Below are positions 37,157 to 48,700 of a DNA stretch of 64,000 bases, piece by piece. Origin of the DNA: Cololabis saira (lineage: Eukaryota > Chordata > Actinopteri > Beloniformes > Belonidae); contig NC_084610.1 of NCBI RefSeq assembly GCF_033807715.1, positions 6,138,769 through 6,202,768 of the forward strand. The letters are read 5' to 3'. The notes below the pieces were generated by a model, which had not been told where the DNA came from, did no database searches, and saw nothing but the letters and a program-made list of their open reading frames with translations. Each line of letters starts with the position of its first letter. The stretch's first letter is position 1. A program made the translations under genes and the position numbers.

Positions 37157-37946
37157 GACTGTACCGCGGTCTGGCTCCAAAACTCACCAAATGCACCAAC
37201 CAAACAGCCCCCCCCTCAAAAAAACCTACTTTTAACAGGTTTGAAGAAGCACAAAAGGTATATCTCCAGAAAACTGATCCTCAACGGTAAGCTCCTTTAT
37301 TCTCACAGACATTTGTTTGGGCTCTGCAGCTATCTGAGTCTGAGTGAAGCCTGCGTGCAAAAGCATTTTATTGTTGGCTCACAAATAAAGATAGGAAAGA
37401 ATGGCCTTGACGGATGGGATGTTACATTATCTGTTTTTGTGGCCACTTCACACAGAGCTACAATGGGTCTGCATGTTTTATTCTCTGCAAGGTTTTTGTG
37501 CAGTTGCATCTCTGCAATTAAATGACTACAAAGCCTTCAACTTGGTACATACTGTATAAAGTAATTACAAAGGTAAAGCAGGTAACGAGCAGGTATGTCC
37601 AGTATGAACAACTAGAATCATAAAAACATATACATTTTCTAAAATGTATTCAACTCAATTGTATTATTTTGCAGGTTTTGAGCTGATCACAGCTGCCATA
37701 TAACACGCCTACACACACATCTGCTCTTCAGTAAAAGCATATTTTTCTACTGGGAGTAAAAACCCTTTTATCTTGCTGGCCTTAAATACCGAAATCCCTA
37801 AGAGAAAATATTTCAAAATAGTAGTTTCAGTATAAGGACACTTTATCACTTTTGAACAAAATAATTGAAAAAAAATGTTACTATTAAATATTACAGGAAA
37901 CTCCACTAGTTATTTCCAAGAATTTCTAGTCTTAAACAAGACACAT

Positions 37947-38430
37947 CAATTCAATTCAATTCAATTCAATTCAATTCAATTCAATTCAATTTTATTTGTA
38001 TAGCGTCTAATACAACAAATGTTGTCTCTAGACGCTTTCCAGAGAACCAGAACATGAACCCCCGAGCAATTATTACATAAACAATGGCAGGTAAAAACTC
38101 CCCTAGTGGGAGAAAAGCCTTAAGCCAAACAGTGGCAAGAAAAACTCCCCTTTAGGAGGGAAGAAACCTGGACCAGGACCCGGCTCTTAGGGGGGGACCC
38201 TCCTGCCGAAGGCCAGACTGGGGGGGTTGGGGACGTCAGCAGCACTGCCGACATCCATGCAGGCAGGTGGAAGCAGCAGCGAGATGACCAGAGGGGGGAC
38301 CGCAGGCAGGTGGAAGCAGCAACGGGATGATCAGAGGGGGGGGGGGGGGCGCAGGCAGGTGGAAGCAGCAGGGGGGGGGGCGCAGGCCAGCATGCAGCTC
38401 CCGAAGCTCCAGCCTGCAAACATGCACAAA
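37947..38430. repeat. Common teleost dispersed repeat with (CAATT)n head
   Basis: It starts with a pentanucleotide run (TCAAT repeated, 37947-37990) followed by TTTATTTGTATAGCGTCTAA and then GACGCTTTCCAGAGAACC. It continues with AAAAACTCCCC, twice, and a G-rich segment with repeated GCAGGCAGGTGGAAGCAGCA (38258-38370). This arrangement is familiar from an abundant fish repeat. The G-rich minisatellite part carries the local open frames. Confidence 0.7.
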
Positions 38431-41400
38431 ACAGAAAAAAGGGGGTCAGCCAAAGAAACTACAGGAACGATGGACAAGAATGATAGCTATGAGATACTTA
38501 TATTAAATAAAAATGGAAATGGAATCAACATGCAGATGTACTTTATTTTCATCCTTAAACAAGGCTTACTCTGATATATACCCAATTAAGTATATTAACA
38601 TAGCCTATATATTCTCCCCTTAAAATTATTTTCTATGTATGTTAAAAACGTGTGCTTTTGCGTTGCTTTGGTCTTGAAGAAACAGTAATGACACGTAGTA
38701 ATCTCTTGGCCCAAAAGTTAAATATGCTAATGCTGCTAATAGAAGTGTGACGCAGAAAACTAAAATAAATAGCCATACAGAGAAAACTACAATACCCAAT
38801 CTCAAATCCATTTTTTTAAAACATTTTTTTCCTAGATGTGCAATTGAAAGCCCTGAGAATAAATATATGCGGATTTACGAGCAAAAACAATCCTTTTTTT
38901 CTTCTTTAATCACAACTCTGTAAATGTTGAACAGCGACACCTCTGGCCATAACTTGTAATTGCAGCATGTCACATTGACTTTTCTCGATTTGCCTTTTTA
39001 ATAAAATTGACGCGCTACACGGGAGAAGCGTCAAAGTTTATACAGTCTGCGGTGTCAGTAATGGATAGAACTGATATAAATAATTAAATTAACGTGTAAA
39101 TACAAATGCTTCAGTTTTGTGGTGAGAACCGAGTCACTACGTAATCACTACCAGGTGTGCAGACGCAGGTAGGTCTTCTTTACCTTTTTTCTTTAAAAAT
39201 AAAATGAAAATGTTTATTTTGCCAAATAATACAAGTCTGAGCAAGTGTGGTATGCATAACAGTATCCACATTTTGCTTAAAATGGTAGCTAACTTTAAAC
39301 AGTAAATCTTTAAATGTATCTTTCCATTTTTGACTGTATGACTTTTTTTTTTTTTTTCAAACCTTTACACAGTTTGTATTTGAGCTGTTTGATAAAATTA
39401 ACCTCCGAGGTCAGGGTCATATCTGCTTTATTTAGCATTTAAAGCCAAATACAACTACGGTACAAATATAGTGGTATTAGATAAACCAAAGTTGTACATG
39501 AAGTGGATTTAACTAAGCAAATAAGTCAGTGCATCCCACTGGAGAAGTACTGCATTTATTGATATTCTTCAGCTGTCAAAAAGAGGTTTAACTTCTTTAG
39601 AGTGACATCTCATTTGTCTGATGAGTCCATTAAGCTTGCTATTGTAACTCCTGGGTTCATGAACTGACCTGATTGCAAATCCATCTCCACTGACCTCCAT
39701 ATTAAACTCTCAAGACATGCTGATGCTGCAGAAATAAGCCCTGAACACTACATTGACTTATTACCACATCTTCTGAACTGTGAATAAAGATCACAGTGAT
39801 TCATGTTTTTTAAAGAGAGTAAGTTTTTGTGGTGCTGTTACTTTTACTGTGCTGCAGCTCCTCCGCCATGGATATGGTGAGAGAGTTTGGAGGATAATTT
39901 CAGGACCTTCCCAAGCAAACCTCTTCTGGGACCTGCAAGCAGACCGGTAGGCTTGACCAATAAAGATGTGGTCAGATTTGACAAAAAATTATGGAAAGTA
40001 ATATTGATTTGCATAAGCCAAGTCAGACAAATTAAAATATCTAATTGTGCTTGACATAAGGGGTTGTGTTTCTTCCAGCCACCTGCAAAAAACAGGCTCC
40101 AAAAGCACCTTTCAGAAATCCTATGGGTGGTGTCACAGTCGGTTTGTCCAGTAATTGAACAATCATTGGCCCAGATTTAACCTGCTCAAGACTGAAGGAG
40201 GCACTGTCATGATGATGATCACATCAGAGTTCAACAAAAAGTGAGGTGAACTGAACTTTCCATCAATTGATACATTGAGCTCATATTGTAAAAGGAGACT
40301 TTTAGAGAGTATGAGACATCATTTTTGTCAGTGGATTGGCTGAACCTTTGCCCTCGTGAGAATTATGTTACAGATCCATTCAACCCCCTCCCATCATCAA
40401 TGCTATGCAGTTAATCAATTTTAATCATAGTTTAAATTTTTGGTCACAATAATTTCAAAAACAATTGAATTGAGAAAAACACAGTTATTTTGACATACAG
40501 TATAGCCTATTTTGTATTGTGTTCTCAATAACAGGTTCTCAAGCTGGTGTTTGTGGCTGAAGATAATTTTATAAATTATTTGAGCAGCTCCACCTGTTTG
40601 CCTGAATTCCTTTATTAAGTCTGAAATTAAATATTACAATGAAAATGTCAATACTTTTATGTTACGTTTGATAAATGCACCAGTTGATAATCATTTTAAA
40701 TAATCATGATTGATTGATGTTGATCAAAATAATATTTTTTTATGATTTCTTTCTTTTTTTCCATAATCAAGCAGTCCGACATGTACATTTGTTTTGTCCA
40801 GTGTAGGTTTACGCACCTCAGGATCTTAACGCGCTATAAACTGTATTTACCAGAAGAGGGCGATATAATATTAAAACAACACGTGGAACTGGTGGATTCA
40901 TGGAAAAGGACGGTGTTAAAACTTGAGATAAAATGTACGTTGTCCAGTTAATTTGGCCATGGTAAGATATTTGTATTTATAGTTTGGACTCCACTCTTTT
41001 TGCTGTTTTATACAACACTGCACAGTCTGACAGATGTGGCACTCCAGTTATACCCAGTTATACCAGTTATACCCTAATTACGCTATCTCAGGGTCACAAT
41101 CTAAAAAGCATAAAAAGGCAACACTGAGTACGTTGGAGCAACAGATACGGTACTGTAGTTGATTCAATGTACTTATTGAGCCTAAACACACTGAAAATAT
41201 TCAAAATTGTCCATAAAAGAGAGGAACAGGTCTTACTAATCTCAAGTTAGCTATTAATAAACCTTATTAAATTGTATATTAATAATAAAATAATTTTTAT
41301 GAAATATTTTATTTTACTAATATGACACCTTTTTCTTGCATTTGATGAGTTCTTCTATTTCATATAAATTTACATGAAAAAAGGTTGATTTTTATTTTTT

Positions 41401-41968
41401 ACAAACCATGTGAGCATTAAAACTCCTCAAAAATAGCTTTAATCGTTTCCTGTGATGTCTGTCTGGCTGCTGTAGTTCAGGTTAAAAAAATGACTTGTTG
41501 AGGTAAGATGATTGTTTATAATCATGTTGTGAACTACAATAATAACAATACATGTATAAACTAGCTGCTTACCCTCTTAACTCTCAATGCAACTCTAAAG
41601 TCTTGAATGATATAGTTTTTTTTCCTGATCTTGACCCGGTCTAGACCAAACTAGACTCAGTCTCTCTCTTATCTTAGTTTCAAGTGGGCATTTTCTTTTG
41701 AAAAGGGCTTCATTTCTGTCTGGTACCTAAACGGATATCTATGAATTATATATGTACTGTGTATAAAAGATGGATGTAGCCACCATGAGTTTATTGTTTT
41801 GCACAATTGTGCATCATTTGGTCTGTTTAGACTATGATTCAGTTTAGATTTAGAAATAATGTGAAAGTGATGTATACATGTCAGAACCTGAGGAAACCTT
41901 GCACATGCATGTAGTTACTTATCTACCACTTGCAGAACTTCTGACCATGATAATGATGTAAATTGAAC

Positions 41969-43060
41969 TTTTTTTTTTATTTAACATTTGCAAAAAGTAC
42001 AATGGTTACAATTCTTCACATTATGCAATTTCAAGTTGAATTATAACATATAAAGAGTATAAATCAAATGAAAAACAAAACAAAAAGCACAACACATTAT
42101 AGCCAGCCAGGGGGGATGAAATTATAACAGAAAGCCAAAACATTTACATACATTTATGGTTATGATTGCTTTTGAATTTGTAGAAAACTTAATACAGTCC
42201 AGATACTGATTGAATTAACAATGAAAGGTAAAAAAAGAGGGTTTTTTTGTGTAAGAATTTGTATTTGTGGATGTGGAATTTTGCAAGGATAATCAACAAA
42301 TTAATAATAAATGTTTCTTTTGGCTTTGTTCTAATCGTTACATGGTCAAAAACACCAAACAACACATCCTTCCAAAATAATTTGAAATCAGTTTCAATGC
42401 TTTCAGACACAAAATTACACGTATCACTCCAAAAAGTTTGAACAATGGGGCACAGCCAGAATAAGTGAGTCATTGTTTCCGAATTTGCAGAACAAAAAGT
42501 ACATTTTGAATCGATATTTCTTTTGAATCTTTTTACAATGTGATCATTTGTAGGATAGAATTTATTAATTAACTTAAATGAAAGGTATTGGTTGGGTGAG
42601 AGCCAGACCTTCTTCCAGTTAACATTTTCTACATATTTATTCCAATATGGGATCACGTATGGAACTGAAGAGATATCCCTTTTAAATAAAGTTCTAATTG
42701 TTTTATTAGTCTTATGGTTGCAGGATAGGCAAATTTTGTCAACTGTCGTATCAATCAAAGGTAGCAAGGCTAATTGTCGGGTTTACATTCTAATTTGAGA
42801 CTTAAATAACATGCACACTCCATGGGGTTGCTCCAAAAACTTTTGCATAGTTTCCAGGTGATATAGGGATATTATATTCTTCTAAGAACTCATTGTAAGA
42901 AAAATGGAATATTTTCTGTGAGGCCTTCTGGGGAACCCAAGTGGTTATTTGAGGTACTGCAGGTCTGTGCACGTTTATACTGGTGTAACTATTCAAATCA
43001 CAGGTCTGATTAGAGCATTTTATTTCCCATCTTGGTTGTAGAACTGAGGACATAAACACA
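41969..43060 (-). mobile_element. L1/Tx1-like LINE ORF2 3' fragment
   Basis: On the minus strand the frame 42767-42189 encodes the C-terminal part of an L1-type ORF2. It includes a CX2C..HX4C knuckle: CTFCSANSETMTHLFWLCPI. The preceding part is in another frame (43059-42802, FSYNEFLEEYNIPISPGNYA), so the copy is frameshifted or broken. A T run at 41969-41978 marks its A tail. It is 5'-truncated, as most L1 copies are. Confidence 0.75.
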
Positions 43061-43097
43061 TTTTATACAACATATTGTTATCAAAGCAAAGCAACTT

Positions 43098-43330
43098 CTT
43101 TCAGATTTGTATCTTTGGAGGATTTCGCCACAGTGGATCATCTTGTTACCTCCTCTTTTATCTGGGTTAGGGACCGGCACTATCATGGACTTGGCTGAAG
43201 GAGAAATGTGGTGTTCAGTGTCGTGTACAGGGACACGTTGGCATGTGACGGGGCTGGGAATCGAGCTTACGATCATCCACTCCGAGAGCAGCAACCCTGT
43301 TGCTATCCATGCTGACTGCTATCCATTCAT
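43098..43330 (-). mobile_element. SINE-like dispersed element (decayed)
   Basis: Read on the minus strand it carries GATCGTAAGCTCGATTCCCA, similar to a tRNA-type B box. Further on are GTGCCGGTCCCTAACCCAGA and TGATCCACTGTGGCGAAATC, words that occur together in widespread fish SINE/LINE tails. It directly follows the LINE fragment. Confidence 0.5.
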
Positions 43331-43563
43331 TTTTAATGAAAGAAATGGTCAAATGGCCAATTTACAGTTCTATTTCAAAATATTATCTAATGAATGATGA
43401 TTACTTATTTATTGTTTTCAAATTTTTCAGGCTTTACGTTTGCTGCATTTTGTCACAGTTTCATGCAGTCAGCAAAATTATATTTCCCAAATTGCTATGA
43501 AATATTCAAAAATCTTTCTTTAAGAGCTTGAATTGCGTTAAAAGCTTCAATGTGTGGAGCGTC

Positions 43564-43585
43564 GTGTGTGTGTGTGTGTGTGTGT
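43564..43585. repeat. (GT)n microsatellite
   Basis: Eleven pure GT units. Confidence 0.95.
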
Positions 43586-44054
43586 CGTAGCCCGTCACAT
43601 TGTTTTGTTATATCATCGCCCTACAGTTGGATGAATCACTACGTCCCCTCCTTATTCTTAGACTTTCCTTTAATAGAAATTCCAACTGTCCGACTCAGGC
43701 TGTCTCTGGCTTTCTCACACATGCACTCTCAGGCACACATACGTTTTCCATGATAATATTATCTAAAGGGCTTGCAGTGTGGGTGCTTTGTGCGTGTATG
43801 TACGTAAGTGTGTGAGAATAGGTCACACAAGGCAGAGCAGGAAATGTGACCTATCCGTGCAGCTGTCGTTCCCAACCTGAGAGAGCTGGGGGGGAAACAG
43901 TAATATGGGAGAGAGGGAGACGGATAGCATGAGCCGATTGAACTAGTTAGAAACCTAAAAAGGTTAAAGGGGTAGTTTTTAATAAGCACTTAAAGGTGGA
44001 AACACACTAGAACAGAAGGCCTGAGTGGTTTGACATTTAAGAAAAGGATCTATT

Positions 44055-44080
<26 letters not shown>
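44055..44080. repeat. (TC)n microsatellite at the speg 5' end
   Basis: Thirteen TC units precede the candidate non-coding exon of speg. CT runs are common in core promoters, so it could be part of one. Confidence 0.85.
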
Positions 44081-44085
<5 letters not shown>

Positions 44086-44099
44086 CTCACGACTTTTCA

Positions 44100-44324
44100 G
44101 TGGGGCTAAAGCTGTTGATAGGGACCATGGCAGTGGCTGCTAATGCTTCATGATCTAGGGGGGACTTACACCTCTAGCCTGTGCGCGCTAAAGGACATGC
44201 AGAGACGCATCATTTAACAAATGATTTGAGATGAGATATTTCGCTCCATGGCTCTTATTACCTTAACTTGGACTTTGCGGGGATGTACAAAGAAAGTCCT
44301 TTTGGCTGTAGAAGCAAAACCAAG
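44100..44324 (+). promoter_or_regulatory. Candidate speg promoter and non-coding exon
   Basis: The segment ends AAGCAAAACCAAG|GTAAGA, a strong donor. The next acceptor, GGTCTCTGCAG at 45162, precedes the speg start codon, so this is a plausible 5' UTR exon. The ATG at 44283 runs into a stop after joining and would be an upstream ORF at most. No TATA box is seen; the left edge is arbitrary. Confidence 0.35.
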
Positions 44325-44479
44325 GTAAGATGCATTTGTGATTGTCTGATTTGGACAGCTGCTTGAATCAAATGGATATGTTTACAATTTATTTAATAAG
44401 AATGACAAGTTACAAATTACTGTGGAGCATGAAGTTTGATTGAGAGTGAAACTGGAGAAACTTGTTAATCAAAGAATCT

Positions 44480-44920
44480 ATAAAAACAAAGCAGATTTCT
44501 GATTATTTCAAAAGTTCCCCAGGCAGCACAAAGTTACAAAACCACTTGTTTAAGAGTTTGGACTCCACCAGTCAGCCGCTGCCCATCTGCAGTGTGATGA
44601 AGATTAGTGAGGAAGTGCTGGGGAGTTGCTTTCTTCTAGATAGAGGAAACAAAAGCTGTAAAAAGTGTAATATTTGAAGAAAGAGGGGCATTCCAGCATA
44701 ACTTTGGCTGATTTATGAGACATGGTGCTGGTAGTATCATGGTTTGGGACGGTTCCTCTAACTCTGGGCCAAGAGGGCTTTCATCAGGAATTTTGATGGA
44801 AATAATTGGGACACCCTTCACTGAACTGCAGAATAGAAGTTTGATGCAGTTTCTTTCTTGCTTTCCCAAATAATATGCAGACTGAGGGACTTGGTGCATG
44901 TGTTTAAAATGTATAGCAGC
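44480..44920 (+). mobile_element. Decayed DNA-transposon fragment (Tc1-like)
   Basis: The phrase GTGCTGGTAGTATCATGGTT followed by TGGGACGGTTCCTCTAA resembles the catalytic-core region of fish Tc1-like transposases. Stops interrupt every frame. It lies between the candidate speg UTR exon and the coding exon. Confidence 0.4.
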
Positions 44921-45162
44921 TGTTGAGAGTGAAGACGCTCTTTAAACTGTATTTCCTACACTTTAAATGATGCAGTTCAGTTGTGTCTAAGGTGAAACTG
45001 TTCCAGCTGTCTTTAAAAAGCCATGTCTAATTCAATCCCTCTCGGCCTCTTATTTGTGCTTTGATACTCAAACTTGACTTTGGTAACTAAAACTGTTTAA
45101 AATGATAATTATCTGGAGTTGTCATCCAATAATGATGTCATTGTGATGTGTGGTCTCTGCAG

Positions 45163-45709
45163 CTCCCAGTGCAACAACACAGGGGAAACGGCCTCTGCAC
45201 TCCCTGCCAGTCCAGAGATATTTGAACCAGTCTGGTGTTTTAGAGGAGACGCTAATCAATAAATGCAGCTCTTCTTGATACCTCAGTCCAAAAGTGAAGT
45301 TTGTGAAGACTTTTCAAAGAAACCAACATGGCAGATGTCCCAGAGTCAAGTCCCTGTCTCAACATCCCTTCAAAAAAGGCCAAAATAACCAATGACCCCG
45401 TTCTTCCAAACACTGAGACAAAGACACAAGAGCCGTCAGCTCCAGTTTTCATCCGTAAACTCCGAAAGGCGGCAGTGGGAACGGGTTGTGACATTCGACT
45501 TAGGGTGTCGGTGTCAGGTCATCCCAAACCCGTGCTTACTTGGTACCACAATGAAGAGATCCTTCCCCGCTCGGAGGCTCAGGATTCTGGAGGGTTGTGG
45601 ATCCGGGACTGCCGCACAAGTGATGCCGGCGTGTATACATGCCTGGCAACCAATGAGCTTGGAGAGGGAAGCTGCAGCGCTGTATTGGCTGTTATGGACC
45701 TTGGCGAAG
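45163..45709 (+). CDS. speg: speg coding exon 1 (N-terminal Ig domain)
   Basis: The acceptor GGTCTCTGCAG precedes 165 bases of 5' UTR. The ATG at 45328 opens MADVPESSPCLNIPSKKAKI and then the Ig domain, with LTWYHNEE around the core tryptophan and DAGVYTCLATNELGEGSC at the second cysteine. The exon ends GGCGAAG|GTAAGC in phase 1. An upstream ATG at about 45264 is out of frame and overlaps the true start. Confidence 0.9.
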
Positions 45710-48700
45710 GTAAGCACAAGCAACCAATACAACCAGTACTCGAGTTGTAAAACAAAATCAGGGGGGATCGTGGATTTTATCATTTGGGGACAGATAATTT
45801 GTGCTGATTACAAATAATATAATATATTACAAATAATAGCACTGACCAAAACACCTGCAGAAATACTGCAGGAATGACATAGCAGCAGTTAAATGCAGCC
45901 TTCTGTAAGCTTTAAATATCCAATGGGCTTACATCAAATACATCAAAACACAACAATAAAAAACACTTTTCTGAACTTATCAATATGACTCTGTCCTTCA
46001 CAGGATAAGTAGAATGGATCACTGCAAAAACTCAAAATCTTAACAAGAATATTTGTCTTATTTCTAGTTAAAATGTCTCATTTTAGTAAAATAAGATTTT
46101 TTTGTTTGTAATAAGAAGATAAATCTTGTGCCACTGGCAGATTTTCCTACTTATTTAAATAGAAAATTTACTTGAAACAGGTGAAAATTGTCAAATAAGT
46201 TATTTTTCTGGTGTTATTTTTCTGGTGATGACTCTAAATGTTGAAATAGCAGTAAAACCACATTCATTGATGAAATGACATAAGGGATGGAAAAGGGGGA
46301 TGGCAGTTTTACTGGGGGGATGATTTTGACAATTTTTATTTCAGGGGGGGATGCCATCCCCCCTCATCCCCCCTCAACTCCAGTACTGAATACAACCCAT
46401 GCAATGGACTTTTAGTTTCTAATTATATTTTACTTTTATCAGGTTTTAAAAGACGGAAACAGCGATTCATAATGCACTTTTTTTTTTTGTTACATAACCT
46501 CAGTTAATAAAAGTTCATCCAGACAAAACAACTGTTAGTGTAAGAGCAGACTTGGGGGATCAGATGTGTCCTCAACGTGAGCAGAACAGCACTGAGAAAT
46601 ACTTAAATTTAGCCCGTGGCTGTAAATGGAGACTCAGATTGGTCAGGGGGAGACGAGTGTCATCGCTTTCCTGTTTTCTCCATCACACGGCTGAACTTGT
46701 GGCAGCTTACTGTGATTGTGGAGCTGGGGAGTTTTGGATTGGACCGTGCAGGAAGGACATTCTGTCTGTGAGGGCCAAGCTGACAAATCTGCAGAATTAC
46801 TGCTATCAGGGGGATACCGTTATCTTTTACCGGAAAACTTGACACTACTTTGTATTTTGACAATGCACAAATATTATCAACGTTGCACTACAGATAAACA
46901 GACAAATGTAAATTCTGAGGGTGTATTAAAGCTCTCATTTAAAAAAAAATCTCAAAATAATGATTCCAAGTCCATCTTTACGTCGAAAGCATTTCATTAT
47001 GATTTGCAATCAGATACTCTTTAGCCGTCAAGCAATTTGTATTACTTTATCTTGCAGGTATATTGAGACGTAAGCAACCTTAAGCGACCTCATAGTGAAA
47101 TATATTCCACTTCAAGCAAAAGTAAATAGTATTTCTCTTGTATATTTTTTATCTGAATCAGTAAATGCAGTTTTGTGAATTCCTTTTTTGTCTGTCACTT
47201 TGAGCCGAGTGAAACTTTCAAGACCGAAACAAAAGTAAATTTGTGAACTGATACCTACCAACTAATTGAATAAGAAAGTGATGTTGTGAATTAACTGTCA
47301 AATTAAATTAAGCTGTAAGAGATATCGCTGCCATTGCAGCGTTCAAGCATGTCCAAAATTAGAACATGTTGGTGACATAGCTTATCTGCCTGAGTAAATG
47401 TACACGTTAAACCATGGAAGATATGGAAATGTCTCTGATGGATGATTAAAATCGTCCGTTACGCCTAAAACATCGCTCTCATCAGGTGTACTTTTACTGA
47501 AAGTCAGCATTTGCTTGCTTGTTTTACATACACTAGAGTAAATGAGGCACGAGGTTAACAAAGATGTTATTATGAAGACATAAACTTCTCTGGTGCTGCA
47601 GAGCTGCATGACAGTGGAGTTTTTATTTGCCTTGTTGTCTCGCTCACGATTCAGGAAGATCGTTTTTGTCATTTACACCTGGCTTTCGTCATCAACACAG
47701 ATGAGGTTTGTGTTTGAAAAGTGCAAACTAAGATTATAGACATACAGTATACCAGAAACCATGTACAGAATATGCATCAGCTTTGTTTGCAGTACAGAAA
47801 TAAAAAGTATCATATCTTTATCGAGTTAAAATGGAAACTGTGTAGCTGAGTTTTGTCCCAGTCACTTGTGGCCATATACAAGACTCTTTCAACAGTTTTC
47901 CATAAACAGAAAGTGATTTCAAGAGCAGGATTGTCAACAGTACAAGTACACGACGACACTGAGCTGCATTTTCCAACAGTATCAACGTGACATTTAGGAG
48001 GTATAAACCCACTCGGGCAGTTTGCATCATCCATTCAGGTCCTTTGTGTCAAAGCCGGGATCTGGTTTGCAGTGAGATCATTGTGTTGCTGGATACGTAC
48101 GGCAGATTCCTGCTGCCCTGGCTTCTGAACAAAGTTGACAGTTGAGCTCACATGTCACCAGCTCTGCCACTATGAGCTGGCACGCATTGTCCTGCTGGAA
48201 TGTCGCTCAGCACCTCCGTCTCTGTCCAGAGTTTTCCTCAGGTCCTCGTTAACTTTCATTTTTGTCTCTTTCCAGCTATTTCTCAGCATCTCTTCTTTGG
48301 TGTTTCTGCTCATTTCAGCTTTATGTTACTAATATAACAATACTGCGACACCTGCATTCTTTTTAAAGTATTTTTATACTTCTATTTTGTTACTTGCATA
48401 CATCTCTCTCCCGCTCCATCTGGAGCTGCAGGCTTGAGATTTGATCAAAGTGAAATTACGGAAATAACGAGTTTTTACTGGGTTATGGTGAGAGTTGACT
48501 TTTGAAACGTAATAATGTCTAAGGGGAAATATCAAGGCTCTGACAATTTAAAATCCTGGAACAAAATTATTTAAAAAAAAAAGGCACAATTATGAACGGT
48601 CTAAAAAGCCAACAGTCACATCTTATTATTTAGTGTAACCATTTACACGTTATAATTTCTTCTGATTTTGGGCCGTGAAAGGACCAAAAAACAACAAAAA

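Larger units (their letters stand above)
37160..44100. other. Intergenic region between inha and speg
   Basis: The two genes are divergent here, so both promoters lie in this interval. It contains a fish tail repeat (37947-38430), a LINE fragment (41969-43060), a SINE-like copy (43098-43330) and two microsatellites. From 38460 to 41960 I see AT-rich sequence without exons or named repeats. No TATA box can be assigned to inha with confidence. Confidence 0.5.

Noticed and set aside
37157..37180. Upstream TTG start for inha adding eight residues
   Set aside because: The ATG at 37156 begins a normal signal peptide.
42189..42767. 192-codon minus-strand frame as a host gene
   Set aside because: Its CX2C..HX4C knuckle and context identify it as a truncated LINE ORF2.
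46552..46842. 96-codon open frame in the speg intron
   Set aside because: No recognisable motif or splice context.
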